A DNA stretch of 64,000 bases from Pseudomonas aylmerensis (GCF_001702265.1 NZ_MAUE01000045.1:583767-647766); one strand, 5' to 3'. Positions 42,150 to 51,664 are shown, counted from the first letter of the stretch. Notes: generated from the sequence alone by a model not told the origin. A program made the numbers and translations.

Positions 42150-42603
42150 GTTGTGCATCAAGGGCTTGCTGCTCGGCCTGTTGATGAGCAGCCATCGGGC
42201 CCTCGCCTATTGCTGGGAAGAAACGGCCAGTCGTTATGGTATCGAGCCGGAATTGCTGCAGGCTATCGCCGACGTGGAATCGGGTTACCGTGCGGACGTG
42301 ATCAGCCCTGCCAACCGTAATGGCACTCGGGATATCGGGCTGATGCAGATCAACAGCATCCATTTGCCTCGCTTGCTCAAACAGGGGATTACCGAGGAGC
42401 GCTTGTTGAGTGAGCCATGCCTGTCAGTCGAGGTGGGGGCTTCGATTCTTGCCGAGTTCATCCAGCGCTTTGGCTACAACTGGACAGCCGTGGGTTCCTA
42501 CAACGTGGGACCCGGGCCGGGGCCGCAGCGCGAGGCATTGCGCCTGCGCTATGCGGAAAAAATCTGGACGCGTTATGAAGCCCTGGTCACGCAGCGCTAT
42601 TGA
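42142..42603 (+). CDS. IagB/IpgF-like lytic transglycosylase
   Basis: 153 residues with a signal peptide (1-22, ending in SSHRALA). The SLT fold is clear: catalytic glutamate in [16 protein letters not shown], the [13 protein letters not shown] block and [14 protein letters not shown]. Small enzymes of this type open peptidoglycan for type III secretion or conjugation machines. Overlap with the HilA-like gene suggests cotranscription. It is likely intact even though most of the secretion locus is absent. Confidence 0.87.
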   Translation: MLRLCIKGLLLGLLMSSHRALAYCWEETASRYGIEPELLQAIADVESGYRADVISPANRNGTRDIGLMQINSIHLPRLLKQGITEERLLSEPCLSVEVGASILAEFIQRFGYNWTAVGSYNVGPGPGPQREALRLRYAEKIWTRYEALVTQRY

Positions 42604-42689
42604 TGTTTGGGCGGCATGCCTCGCGCGTAGCCCGTCACCCCGGCTATAATCGGCGCCACCTTTCGCCGCCATCCGAGTCTAGCCCGCCC

Positions 42690-43742
42690 ATGTATACCCT
42701 GGCCCGCCAGCTGTTGTTCAAACTCTCCCCGGAAACCTCCCACGATCTGTCGCTGGACTTGATCGGTGCCGGTGGGCGTCTGGGGCTCAATGGCCTGGTA
42801 TGCAAGGCTCCGGCGAAAATGCCGGTCTCGGTGATGGGCCTGGAGTTCCCCAACCCGGTCGGCTTGGCTGCTGGCCTGGACAAGAACGGCGCCGCCATCG
42901 ATGGCTTTGCGCAGTTGGGTTTCGGCTTTGTCGAAATCGGCACTGTGACCCCACGGCCTCAGCCAGGTAACCCCAAGCCCCGAATTTTCCGCCTGCCGGA
43001 AGCCGAGGCGATCATCAACCGCATGGGCTTCAACAACCTCGGTGTCGATCATCTGCTGTCGCGAGTTCAAGCGGCGAAGTACAAGGGCATCCTGGGGATC
43101 AATATCGGCAAGAACTTCGATACCCCGGTAGAACGCGCGGTCGATGATTACCTGATCTGCCTGGACAAGGTCTACGCCCACGCCAGCTATGTCACCGTCA
43201 ACGTCAGCTCGCCCAACACCCCGGGCCTGCGCAGCCTGCAGTTCGGCGACTCGCTCAAGCAATTGCTCGAAGCCCTGCGTCAGCGCCAGGAAGACCTGGC
43301 CGTGCGTCATGGCAAGCGCGTGCCGTTGGCAATCAAGATTGCCCCGGACATGAGCGATGAAGAAACCGTGCTGGTGGCCCAGGCCCTGGTTGATTCAGGC
43401 ATGGACGCGGTAATCGCGACCAACACCACCTTGAGCCGTGTCGGTGTCGAAGGCCTGGCCCATGGGGATGAGGCGGGCGGCTTGTCGGGTGCGCCGGTGC
43501 GTGACAAGAGCACGCACATCGTCAAGGTGCTGGCTGCCGAGCTGGCCGGGCGCCTGCCGATCATCGCGGTAGGCGGTATTACCGAAGGCAAACACGCGGC
43601 CGAGAAAATCGCCGCTGGCGCAAGCCTGGTGCAACTCTACTCGGGCTTCATCTATAAAGGCCCGGCGCTGATCCGTGAGTCGGTGGACGCCATTGTGGCG
43701 AGCGGGCTTGCCCCGCGTTGGGCCGCGCAGCAGCCCCAATAA
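42690..43742 (+). CDS. pyrD: Dihydroorotate dehydrogenase (quinone)
   Basis: PyrD (class 2) oxidises dihydroorotate to orotate at the inner membrane, feeding electrons to quinone. The N-terminal amphipathic helix ([20 protein letters not shown]), the FMN site [16 protein letters not shown], and [10 protein letters not shown] with the catalytic serine, IAVGGI and YSGFIYKGP are present. The usual length is about 340; here it is 350 because the last 15 or so codons are REP sequence (43694-43722 and beyond). The ATG at 42690 matches the family start. Confidence 0.96.
   Translation: MYTLARQLLFKLSPETSHDLSLDLIGAGGRLGLNGLVCKAPAKMPVSVMGLEFPNPVGLAAGLDKNGAAIDGFAQLGFGFVEIGTVTPRPQPGNPKPRIFRLPEAEAIINRMGFNNLGVDHLLSRVQAAKYKGILGINIGKNFDTPVERAVDDYLICLDKVYAHASYVTVNVSSPNTPGLRSLQFGDSLKQLLEALRQRQEDLAVRHGKRVPLAIKIAPDMSDEETVLVAQALVDSGMDAVIATNTTLSRVGVEGLAHGDEAGGLSGAPVRDKSTHIVKVLAAELAGRLPIIAVGGITEGKHAAEKIAAGASLVQLYSGFIYKGPALIRESVDAIVASGLAPRWAAQQPQ
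43694..43722 (+). repeat. REP arm forming the 3' end of pyrD
   Basis: These 29 bases (core GGCGAGCGGGCTTGCCCCGC) are identical to the REP arm at 25402-25430 and are read in frame as the C-terminal residues VASGLAPRW of PyrD. The GCAGCCCC that follows also appears in the other element's loop region. No full inverted partner follows. Confidence 0.88.
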
Positions 43743-43814
43743 GCACAGAGATGCAGCGCCCGGTGTCCGGGCCTGCCGCGCAACCCAACACGCGGAAAGC
43801 CTGTTCGCGAGAAT

Positions 43815-43840
43815 AAAAAAGGGCTCCTCAAAAGGAGCCC
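43815..43840 (-). terminator. rmf terminator
   Basis: On the minus strand GGGCTCC, loop TTTTGA, GGAGCCC and six T (43820-43815). Confidence 0.8.
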
Positions 43841-43926
43841 CCTGGGCCGAAGCCCGCCGCCTGGATAGGGCGTGCGTGGTTAAGTCGTTGCGTATTCGTG
43901 GTGATGTCGGAATTAAAAGCCCCTGA

Positions 43927-44142
43927 TTAGCCGACGGCGTGAAGTTCGTTGAGTCTGTGGATGCCCGCAGTGCCAGTCATACCGTCCCAGTTGTCGCCAC
44001 GTCCTTCTCGCCAGCCGTTGATCCAGGCTTGGCGTACCGACGGTAGAGTAAATGGGCAAAGCTCACGGGATTTGCCATGAACGCCATATTGATATCCGCG
44101 TAAAAATGCTCTTTCCAACGGATCACGCTTAAGTCTTCTCAT
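43927..44142 (-). CDS. rmf: Ribosome modulation factor
   Basis: RMF pairs 70S ribosomes into inactive dimers in stationary phase. The 71-residue basic protein starts MRRLKRDPLERAFLRGYQYG and contains the conserved SRELCPFTLPSVRQAWINGW. The ATG at 44142 has GAGGG upstream. A structured leader lies before it (44182-44247) and a terminator after it. Confidence 0.95.
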   Translation of the reverse strand: MRRLKRDPLERAFLRGYQYGVHGKSRELCPFTLPSVRQAWINGWREGRGDNWDGMTGTAGIHRLNELHAVG

Positions 44143-44684
44143 AGGGTGTTTCCCTCACTTGTTGACTGTCTAGATATCCTTCGGCCTCGTCCGAGGCCGG
44201 GCAGAGTTTTTCTGCCGTTGGTGGGCTCGCTGCCGGCGTGGCGAGCCTATGTGTCGGCGTCGTTACGGCGCCAACCTGTGTTGAGTTCTAACCAATAGGT
44301 CACATGGATTCAATGATCGTTTTGTCATAAGCACGTAACGATAACGATGCTATAGCCATAAGCTGGGCTGGCTTTTCGCCCCATTTATTCGGCAAAGCCA
44401 GCTATGATGCACCCTGCAAAGAGGACAGGTTTAATCCTTTAGTGAGAATGCCCGGCCGTTGCAGTCGGTTATTATTCGACGAAGGGTCGGAATATTTCGT
44501 TTTGTTACTGCTTTGTTGTTTGGAAACTTCTCTCTGCCCCGTCGATAAAGGCTCAAGCGCCCGTCAGACGGGGTGGGACGGCACATTCGTGCCACGCGAG
44601 CACTCTTCAAGAAAAGTGCTTGATTGAAAACCGAACCGGCGATGCGTCGCCCGTTCATTTATTGCTGAAAAGCCTGGAATGCCC
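44143..44684. other. 542-base non-coding region between rmf and rlmL
   Basis: This gap between divergent genes holds no convincing reading frame. It contains a row of hairpins: CGGCCTCG/CGAGGCCG (44182-44199), GGCAGA/TCTGCC (44200-44216), GGCTCGC/GCGAGCC (44224-44247) and GCTGGCTTT/AAAGCCAGC (44367-44402), plus CCCCGTC/GACGGGG and AGCACT/AGTGCT further on. The first three would sit in the rmf 5' leader. The part after 44403 (a TATGAT element) could be the rlmL leader or a small RNA; nothing was recognised. Confidence 0.5.
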
Positions 44685-46949
44685 ATGTCGGACCGTTTTG
44701 AACTCTTCCTCACTTGCCCCAAGGGCCTCGAAGGCCTGCTGATCGAGGAAGCCGTCGGGCTTGGCCTTGAGGAAGCCCGCGAGCACACCTCGGCCGTGCG
44801 CGGCATGGCCGACATGGAGACCGCCTACCGCCTGTGCCTCTGGTCGCGCCTCGCTAACCGCGTGCTGCTGGTGCTCAAGCGCTTCCCGATGAAGGACGCC
44901 GAAGACCTCTACCACGGCGTGCTGGATATCGAATGGGCCGACCACATGGTCCCGGACGGCACCCTGGCCGTGGAGTTCAGCGGTCACGGCTCGGGTATCG
45001 ACAACACGCACTTCGGCGCCCTCAAGGTCAAGGATGCGATCGTCGACAAGCTGCGCACCCCGACCGGCGAGCGTCCCTCCATCGACAAGATCAACCCGGA
45101 CCTGCGCATCCACCTGCGCCTGGACCGTGGCGAAGCCATCCTGTCCCTCGACCTCTCCGGCCACAGCTTGCACCAGCGCGGCTATCGCCTGCAGCAGGGC
45201 GCCGCGCCGTTGAAGGAAAACCTGGCCGCTGCGATCCTGATCCGTGCAGGCTGGCCGCGTATTGCTGCCGAAGGCGGCGCGTTGACGGACCCGATGTGCG
45301 GCGTGGGTACCTTCCTGGTGGAAGGCGCAATGATCGCCGCCGACATGGCGCCCAACCTGAACCGCGAGCTGTGGGGTTTCACCACCTGGCTCGGTCACGT
45401 CCCGGCGCTGTGGAAAAAACTGCACGCCGAAGCTGCCGAACGTGCGGCCATCGGCATGAACAAGCCGCCGTTGTGGGTGCGTGGCTATGAAGCCGATCCA
45501 CGCCTGATCCAGCCTGCGCGCAACAACATCGAGCGCGCCGGGCTCAGCCACTGGATCAAGGTGTACCAGGGCGAAGTCGGTACCTTCGAGCCGCGTCCGG
45601 ACCAGCACCAGAAAGGCCTGGTGATCTGCAACCCGCCGTACGGCGAGCGCCTGGGTGACGAAGCCAGCCTGCTGTACCTCTACCAGAACCTCGGCGAGCG
45701 TCTGCGCCAGGCGTGCATGGGGTGGGAGGCGGCAGTGTTCACCGGCGCGCCGGACCTCGGCAAGCGCATGGGCATCCGCAGCCACAAGCAGTACTCGTTC
45801 TGGAACGGCGCCTTGCCGTGCAAATTGCTGCTGATCAAAGTCAATCCGGATCAGTTCGTCACTGGCGAGCGCCGTACGCCAGAACAGCGCCAGGCCGAGC
45901 GTGAGCAAGCCGCCTACGACCAGGCCCCGGCCGAGCCGCAAGAGCGCCAGTACAACAAGAACGGTAACCCGATCAAGCCGGCCCCGGCCCCCGTGGTCGA
46001 GCAGGCGCGCCTGAGCGAAGGCGGGCAGATGTTCGCCAACCGCCTGCAGAAAAACCTCAAGCTGCTGGGCAAGTGGGCCAAGCGTGAAGGCGTGGATTGC
46101 TATCGGGTGTACGACGCCGACATGCCGGAATACTCGATGGCCATCGACCTGTACCACGATTGGGTGCACGTGCAGGAATACGCCGCGCCGAAGTCCATCG
46201 ACCCGGAAAAAGCCTCGGCGCGCATGTTCGATGCCCTGGCCGCGATTCCCCAGGCGCTGAACATCGACAAGAGCCGCGTGGTGGTCAAGCGTCGCGAGCG
46301 TCAGAGCGGCACCAAGCAGTACGAGCGCCAAAGCGCCCAGGGCAAGTTCACCGAGGTCAGCGAAGGCGGCGTGAAGCTGCTGGTCAACCTCACCGACTAC
46401 CTGGACACTGGCCTGTTCCTCGACCACCGCCCGATGCGCATGCGTATCCAGAAGGAAGCGGCCGGCAAGCGCTTCCTCAATCTGTACTGCTACACCGCCA
46501 CCGCCAGTGTGCACGCCGCCAAGGGCGGCGCGCGCAGCACCACCAGCGTCGACCTGTCCAAGACCTACCTGGATTGGGCTCGTCGCAATTTCTCGCTCAA
46601 CGGTTTCTCCGACAAGAACCGCCTGGAGCAGGGTGATGTGATGGCGTGGCTGGAGGCCAGCCGCGATGAGTTCGACCTGATCTTCATCGACCCGCCGACC
46701 TTCTCCAACTCCAAGCGCATGGAAGGCATCTTCGACGTGCAGCGTGACCACGTGCAGTTGCTCGACCTGGCCATGGCCCGCCTGGCACCGGGTGGCGTGC
46801 TGTACTTCTCGAACAACTTCCGCAAGTTCCAGCTCGAGGACAACCTCAGCGAACGCTACGCGGTCGAGGAAATCAGCGACAAGACCATCGACCCGGATTT
46901 TGCGCGTAATGCGAAGATCCATCGGGCGTGGAAAATCACCGCTCGCTGA
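44685..46949 (+). CDS. rlmL: Bifunctional 23S rRNA methyltransferase RlmL/RlmK
   Basis: 754 residues. RlmL methylates G2445 (N2) and RlmK G2069 (N7) of 23S rRNA. The N-terminal THUMP domain (about 45-155) precedes the first Rossmann methyltransferase (DPMCGVGTFLVEGAMIAADM, VICNPPYGERLG) and the second, RlmI-like one (FLNLYCYTATASVHAAKGGA, FIDPPTFSNSKRM). Two starts are possible, 44679 (MPMSDRF) and 44685 (MSDRFEL); the second fits the family and has GGA at the right distance. A strong terminator follows. Confidence 0.95.
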   Translation: MSDRFELFLTCPKGLEGLLIEEAVGLGLEEAREHTSAVRGMADMETAYRLCLWSRLANRVLLVLKRFPMKDAEDLYHGVLDIEWADHMVPDGTLAVEFSGHGSGIDNTHFGALKVKDAIVDKLRTPTGERPSIDKINPDLRIHLRLDRGEAILSLDLSGHSLHQRGYRLQQGAAPLKENLAAAILIRAGWPRIAAEGGALTDPMCGVGTFLVEGAMIAADMAPNLNRELWGFTTWLGHVPALWKKLHAEAAERAAIGMNKPPLWVRGYEADPRLIQPARNNIERAGLSHWIKVYQGEVGTFEPRPDQHQKGLVICNPPYGERLGDEASLLYLYQNLGERLRQACMGWEAAVFTGAPDLGKRMGIRSHKQYSFWNGALPCKLLLIKVNPDQFVTGERRTPEQRQAEREQAAYDQAPAEPQERQYNKNGNPIKPAPAPVVEQARLSEGGQMFANRLQKNLKLLGKWAKREGVDCYRVYDADMPEYSMAIDLYHDWVHVQEYAAPKSIDPEKASARMFDALAAIPQALNIDKSRVVVKRRERQSGTKQYERQSAQGKFTEVSEGGVKLLVNLTDYLDTGLFLDHRPMRMRIQKEAAGKRFLNLYCYTATASVHAAKGGARSTTSVDLSKTYLDWARRNFSLNGFSDKNRLEQGDVMAWLEASRDEFDLIFIDPPTFSNSKRMEGIFDVQRDHVQLLDLAMARLAPGGVLYFSNNFRKFQLEDNLSERYAVEEISDKTIDPDFARNAKIHRAWKITAR

Positions 46950-46959
46950 TGGTTGCACC

Positions 46960-47002
46960 AAAAAGCCGCAAGCCTTGAATATTCGGGACTTGCGGCTTTT
47001 TT
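46960..47002 (+). terminator. rlmL terminator
   Basis: GCCGCAAG (46965-46972) and CTTGCGGC (46989-46996) with five A before and six T after; it could act on both strands. Confidence 0.88.
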
Positions 47003-47088
47003 ATGCTGGTCAAATACCGGTCCCGTAGCTATAACTTAACGCCTAGCCAAAGTGACACCCCCGCACACTGGCGTTGTGAGTGTTGCCT

Positions 47089-49527
47089 ATGCCGTTGAAC
47101 GCCGTCCGCCCGAAAATCCTAGGCTTTATCAGTGAGCAGGCATCGGCTTGGCTGGTGGCATTGGTGGTGTTATTGGCAGGGTTCGCGCTGACCGCAATCG
47201 TCGCCTGGGCGGCTTCCGATCTCTATCAGCAACAGGTGCGCCAGCGCTTTCAGTTGCTGGTCAACGAACGGTATACCCGTCTGCAGGAGCGCTTCGAAGA
47301 CCAGGAGCAGCGCCTGAACAGCCTGCGGCGTTTCTTCGTCAATTCCGATGATGTGTCGCGCGATGAGTTCGACGGTTTTGCCCAGCCCTTGTTGTTGCGC
47401 GCCCGTGCCTATTCCTGGGCGCCGCGGGTATTTCGCAAGCAGCGCCGGCAATTTGAACAAGAGGTGTCGCGCCTGCGCGGTACCCCGTTTGTTATCCGTG
47501 AGTTGAATTCGGCCGGCGAGTTGGCCCCGGCGCCCGAGCGCGACGAATACGTGCCGGTGCTCTACAGCCAGACTCAAAGCCTGTTGGGCGCACCGTTGGG
47601 TTTTGACCTGCTGGCCCAACCGCTGCGGCGCTCGGCGCTTGAGCGTGCGCAGTCGAGTGGCAAGCTGGCAGTGTCGCAACCGATGCAGTTGGTCGGTGTA
47701 GAACCGGGCTACTCAACCGGGGTATTGCTGGTGGCGCCGGTCAGCACCCCGGCGACTTCCGGGCAGTCGCAGAATGAGCCCTACGGCTACGTGATGGCGG
47801 TGATCAGCATGCGCCAGCTGGTCGCCGATGGGTTGCCCAAGCCGGACCGCGACAATCTGGTGATGCAGATTGTCGATACCTCCGATGTGCAAAAGCGCGT
47901 GCTTTTCGAGTCCGAGAATGCCGTGGGCGGCAGCGACCTCATCGGCGCGCGCCGCCTGACCCTGGGCGATCACGTGTACGCCTTGAGCCTGCGCCCGAGC
48001 CAGGTGTTCGACCAGGCCAACCATTCTTCACTGACCACGATCCTGAGTATGGGCGGCTTGCTCAGCCTGCTGCTCAGCAGCCTGCTCTATGTACTGGTGA
48101 GCCAGCGCCAGCGCGCGTTGAAACTGGTGGAGCAACGTACCGTGCAGTTGCGCCAGCGCGAGCAGGAACTGCGCGGGGCCCACGGTCAATTGCGCAGCGT
48201 GCTGAATGCCGCCACCCAGGTTGCGATCATCGCCACCGACCTGCGCGGGGTGATCAACACCTTTAACGCCGGGGCCGAGCAGATGCTGGGGTTCAAGGCC
48301 GACCAGGTCATGGGCACGCACACCCTCGAAAGCCTGCACCTGGCCTCGGAACTGGAAGCGCGCGCCAGCAGTTTGAGCGTGATGTTGGGCAAGCGCATCC
48401 CGGCGAGCCAGGCGATGCTGGTGGAAAGCCCCGACAACCTGCACGAAGCCCGCGAGTGGACATTGCTGCGCGAGGACGGCAGCCCATTGACCGTGAACAT
48501 GTTGGCCACCGTGCTGCTGGATGACCATGGCCTGTGGATCGGTCACCTGGCCATTTACCTCGACGTGACCGAGCAGAAGCGCGCCTATGAGGCACTCGCT
48601 GCGCGCGACCGGCTGCTCAAGAAGCTCAGCGCGCATGTGCCCGGCGGCATCTTCCAGTTCACCCTGGAGCCGCAGGACAATTGGAAATTCATCTACGCCA
48701 GCGACGGCATGCGCGACATCTATGAGATCGAGCCTGGCGTGTTGCAACAGGATGCGACGAAGGTCTTCGAGCGGATCCATCCGCTGGATGCGGAGCGCGT
48801 GCGCACCTCGATTCGCCTGTCGGCGTTGCAGTTGAGCCATTGGCGCGAAGAGTACCGGGTGCTGTTGCCACAACGCGGCCTGCGCTGGATTCGCGGCGAA
48901 GCCACGCCAGAAGAATTACCCAGCGGCGGTACGCTGTGGCATGGCTACGTGTCGGATATTTCCGATCTCAAGCGAGTAGAAGAGGAACTGCGCGCGCTGT
49001 CCATCACCGATTCCCTCACCGGGATTCACAACCGACGCTACTTCCAGGATCGCCTCAAGGCCGAGATGGTCAGGCTCAACCGCGCTTCAGGGGCGTTGTC
49101 GGTGATCATGCTCGATGTCGACCACTTCAAGCGCATCAACGATCAGCATGGGCATGCGGTGGGCGACGGGGTGTTGCAGGAGTTGTGCAAACGCATCAGC
49201 CAGCGCCTGCGCCGTAGCGATGTGTTCTGCCGCCTGGGGGGCGAGGAGTTCATGGTGCTGTGCCCCAACACCCAGGGCGAGCAGGCTTACAGCCTGGCGC
49301 TGGAGCTGTGGCAATCGCTGCGCAATGCGCCGATGGCGCCGGTGGGCATCGTCACCGCCAGTTTTGGCGTGGCCAGCTGGCGGGTCGATGAAGGTATTGA
49401 TGGGCTGCTGTTGCGTGCCGACTCGGCGGTGTATGTGGCCAAGCAGGCCGGCAGGGATCGAGTCGAAACGTGTGGCAGCGGGCTCGCCCGCGACAGCGGT
49501 CTATCAGCCACCGGGTACAGCGACTGA
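47089..49527 (+). CDS. Membrane diguanylate cyclase with CHASE and PAS domains
   Basis: 812 residues. A first helix (about 20-45) and a second (about 318-340) enclose a periplasmic CHASE domain (RFFVNSDDVSRDEFDGF region). Two PAS domains (about 365-490 and 505-630) lead to a GGDEF domain (about 635-790). The active site reads GGEEF (about 716-720), and RRSD five residues before it is an intact inhibitory site, so it should make c-di-GMP under product control. No EAL domain. The ATG at 47089 follows GTGAG; a GTG at 47080 is possible. The last 20 residues (CGSGLARDSGLSATGYSD) are translated REP sequence. Confidence 0.92.
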   Translation: MPLNAVRPKILGFISEQASAWLVALVVLLAGFALTAIVAWAASDLYQQQVRQRFQLLVNERYTRLQERFEDQEQRLNSLRRFFVNSDDVSRDEFDGFAQPLLLRARAYSWAPRVFRKQRRQFEQEVSRLRGTPFVIRELNSAGELAPAPERDEYVPVLYSQTQSLLGAPLGFDLLAQPLRRSALERAQSSGKLAVSQPMQLVGVEPGYSTGVLLVAPVSTPATSGQSQNEPYGYVMAVISMRQLVADGLPKPDRDNLVMQIVDTSDVQKRVLFESENAVGGSDLIGARRLTLGDHVYALSLRPSQVFDQANHSSLTTILSMGGLLSLLLSSLLYVLVSQRQRALKLVEQRTVQLRQREQELRGAHGQLRSVLNAATQVAIIATDLRGVINTFNAGAEQMLGFKADQVMGTHTLESLHLASELEARASSLSVMLGKRIPASQAMLVESPDNLHEAREWTLLREDGSPLTVNMLATVLLDDHGLWIGHLAIYLDVTEQKRAYEALAARDRLLKKLSAHVPGGIFQFTLEPQDNWKFIYASDGMRDIYEIEPGVLQQDATKVFERIHPLDAERVRTSIRLSALQLSHWREEYRVLLPQRGLRWIRGEATPEELPSGGTLWHGYVSDISDLKRVEEELRALSITDSLTGIHNRRYFQDRLKAEMVRLNRASGALSVIMLDVDHFKRINDQHGHAVGDGVLQELCKRISQRLRRSDVFCRLGGEEFMVLCPNTQGEQAYSLALELWQSLRNAPMAPVGIVTASFGVASWRVDEGIDGLLLRADSAVYVAKQAGRDRVETCGSGLARDSGLSATGYSD

Positions 49528-49560
49528 TAGTGCCGAGCGCGGGCAAGCGCGCTTGTTGCG
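49471..49560. repeat. Degenerate REP pair at the end of the diguanylate cyclase gene
   Basis: A forward arm TGTGGCAGCGGGCTCGCCCG (49471-49490) lies inside the coding region; a weaker inverted arm CGCGGGCAAGCGCGC (about 49538-49552) follows the stop. dacB ends just beyond on the other strand. Confidence 0.7.
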
Positions 49561-49564
49561 CGGT

Positions 49565-51025
49565 CTAGAGCACCGGTGCGGGCGCCGCCAGTTTCGGCTG
49601 GCGATACAGGTCCAGCAGCACTTGATCCAGCACCGACGAAGCGCCCCATGGTTTCGGATCGTTGAGGATCGCCACCACTGCCCAGGTGTTGCCGTTGTTG
49701 TCGCGGCTGAAGCCGGCGATGGCCCGCACGGTGTTCAGGGTGCCGGTCTTGACGTGGGCTTCGCCGCGCATGGCGGTGGTCTTCAAGCGTTTACGCATGG
49801 TGCCGTCGGTGCCGGCAATCGGCAGCGAGCTGATGTACTCCGCGGCGTAGGGGCTTTTCCACGCGGCTTGCAGCATGGCGGCCATCTCGCGGGCGCTGAC
49901 GCGTTCGGCCCGTGACAGGCCGGAACCGTTCTCCATCACCAGGTGCGGCGCGGTGATGCCTTTCTTCGCCAGCCATTGGCGCACGACGCGTTGCGCGGCC
50001 TTGGCATCGTCGCCGTCGGCGTCGTTGCGAAACTGCGCGCCCAGGCTCAGGAACAACTGCTGGGCCATGGTGTTGTTACTGTATTTGTTGATGTCGCGGA
50101 TGATCTCCGCCAGGTCCGGCGAAAACGCACGGGCGAGGACCTTGGCATCCTTGGGCACGGGTGCCTGGATGTCACGGCCCTGAATGGTGCCGCCCAGTTC
50201 CTGCCAGATCGCCCGCACCGCGCCGGCGGTGTAGGTCGCGTGGTCCAGCAATGACAGGTAGGTCTGCGAGCTGCAGCCGTCGGCCAGTTGGCCGCTGACG
50301 GTGACCGTCACGCTGCCATCTGCGGCGGTAACCGGGTTGTAGCGCACGTCGCCGGTGCACTGCTTGGCGTTGGACACCTTGACCTGGTTGTCGATGCGGA
50401 TGCTGGCAATCGGCGGCTCGACCGACACCAGTACCCGGCCGGAATCGTTGCGGGTCACGAAGCGCAGGGCCTTGAGGTTGACCAGCAGGGCGTCGGGCTT
50501 GACCAGGAACGGCTTGTTCTCGTCGTTGCCATCATCATTGAATTCGGGCAATTGCGGCTGGTTGAAGAAGCTGCGGTCCAGCACCAGGTCGCCGGTGACT
50601 TGCTGCACGCCATTGGCGCGCAGGTCGCGCATCAGCAGCCAGAGCTTTTCCATGTTCAGCTTGGGGTCGCCACCGCCCTTGAGGTACAGGTTGCCGTGCA
50701 GCACGCCACCGCTGAGGGTGCCGTCGGTGTAGAACTCGGTCTTCCATTGATGGTTGGGACCGAGCATTTCCAGGGCCGCGTAGGTGGTGACCAGCTTCAT
50801 GGTGGAGGCCGGGTTCACCGAGACATCGGCGTTGAAGACCGTGGGGGTGCCCGGGCCGTTCAGGGGGATCATCACCAGGGACAGCGCGGTGTTTTGCAGC
50901 TTGGCCTTGGCGAGTGCCTGCTGGACATTCGGGGGCAGGGTGTTGGTGGTCTGGGCAGCGGAGGTGGAAAAGGCCAGTGGCAGAAGAAAACCGGCAAGCA
51001 CTACTGAACGCAACGATTTGATCAT
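49565..51025 (-). CDS. dacB: D-alanyl-D-alanine carboxypeptidase/endopeptidase PBP4
   Basis: 486 residues of the class C low-mass penicillin-binding proteins. The signal peptide is MIKSLRSVVLAGFLLPLAFS (ending near AAQ). The active-site motifs are STMK (SxxK), YSNNTMAQ (SxN) and HVKTGTLN (KTG). It trims or cleaves peptidoglycan cross-links in the periplasm and affects AmpC induction in Pseudomonas. The ATG at 51025 is chosen for the signal peptide; the frame runs on to 51091 without support. It ends against the REP of the cyclase gene. Confidence 0.95.
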   Translation of the reverse strand: MIKSLRSVVLAGFLLPLAFSTSAAQTTNTLPPNVQQALAKAKLQNTALSLVMIPLNGPGTPTVFNADVSVNPASTMKLVTTYAALEMLGPNHQWKTEFYTDGTLSGGVLHGNLYLKGGGDPKLNMEKLWLLMRDLRANGVQQVTGDLVLDRSFFNQPQLPEFNDDGNDENKPFLVKPDALLVNLKALRFVTRNDSGRVLVSVEPPIASIRIDNQVKVSNAKQCTGDVRYNPVTAADGSVTVTVSGQLADGCSSQTYLSLLDHATYTAGAVRAIWQELGGTIQGRDIQAPVPKDAKVLARAFSPDLAEIIRDINKYSNNTMAQQLFLSLGAQFRNDADGDDAKAAQRVVRQWLAKKGITAPHLVMENGSGLSRAERVSAREMAAMLQAAWKSPYAAEYISSLPIAGTDGTMRKRLKTTAMRGEAHVKTGTLNTVRAIAGFSRDNNGNTWAVVAILNDPKPWGASSVLDQVLLDLYRQPKLAAPAPVL

Positions 51026-51263
51026 AAGAAATAAAACCCTACTGCTGAGGAGGGTGAAAAAGGCGAGGGGTAAATAAGAAAAATCCCTCAATGGTCATGA
51101 AAGTGTCGGCATTATGCCCCAAGGTGGATCCAGTTGTAGCTGAACGATAGCTGGTAATCGGCGTTTTTTTCACCGGCAATTTGCCGCCTGTCCCAGAGAG
51201 TCGGGCAATCGTCACCTTAAACTGCTAAAGTGCCGCCCGTTATTACTTATGAGGATTGTTCCA

Positions 51264-51608
51264 ATGGCGACTAACCGTTCCCGGCGTCTGCGCAAAAAAC
51301 TGTGCGTTGATGAATTTCAAGAGCTGGGTTTCGAACTGAACCTGGATTTCAAAGAAGGTTTGGATGATGAAGCGGTTGACGCGTTCCTCGAAGCATTCCT
51401 GACCGAAGCGATGGACGGCAATGGCCTGGACTACGTCGGCGGCGATGACTTCGGTCTGGTGTGCAAAGCCACTCGTGGTTCGGTCACCGAAGAGCAACGT
51501 GCAATCGTTGAAGCGTGGCTCAAGGCCCGCCCAGAGCTGACTCGCGTTGAAGTAAGCGCGCTGTTGGACGCCTGGCATCCAGAAAAGCCGATCAACCCGG
51601 CGGTCTGA
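51264..51608 (+). CDS. yggL: YggL family (DUF469) ribosome-associated protein
   Basis: 114 residues matching the YggL family: MATNRSRRLRKKLCVDEFQE at the start and DYVGGDDFGLVCKATRGSVT in the middle. YggL is described as binding the 50S subunit. The ATG at 51264 has GAGG upstream and fits the family N-terminus; a start at 51249 is less likely. It has its own terminator. Confidence 0.9.
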   Translation: MATNRSRRLRKKLCVDEFQELGFELNLDFKEGLDDEAVDAFLEAFLTEAMDGNGLDYVGGDDFGLVCKATRGSVTEEQRAIVEAWLKARPELTRVEVSALLDAWHPEKPINPAV

Positions 51609-51615
51609 TGTCATG

Positions 51616-51645
51616 AAAAAAGCGACCCTGCGGGGTCGCTTTTTT
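51616..51645. terminator. Terminator between yggL and benE
   Basis: AGCGACCC, loop TGCG, GGGTCGCT, with A-run before and T-run after; it serves both convergent genes. Confidence 0.9.
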
Positions 51646-51664
51646 GTTCCTGGCGTTTAAGCAA

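Noticed and set aside
44655-46961. Minus-strand open frame of 768 codons
   Set aside because: Shadow of rlmL; no domain.
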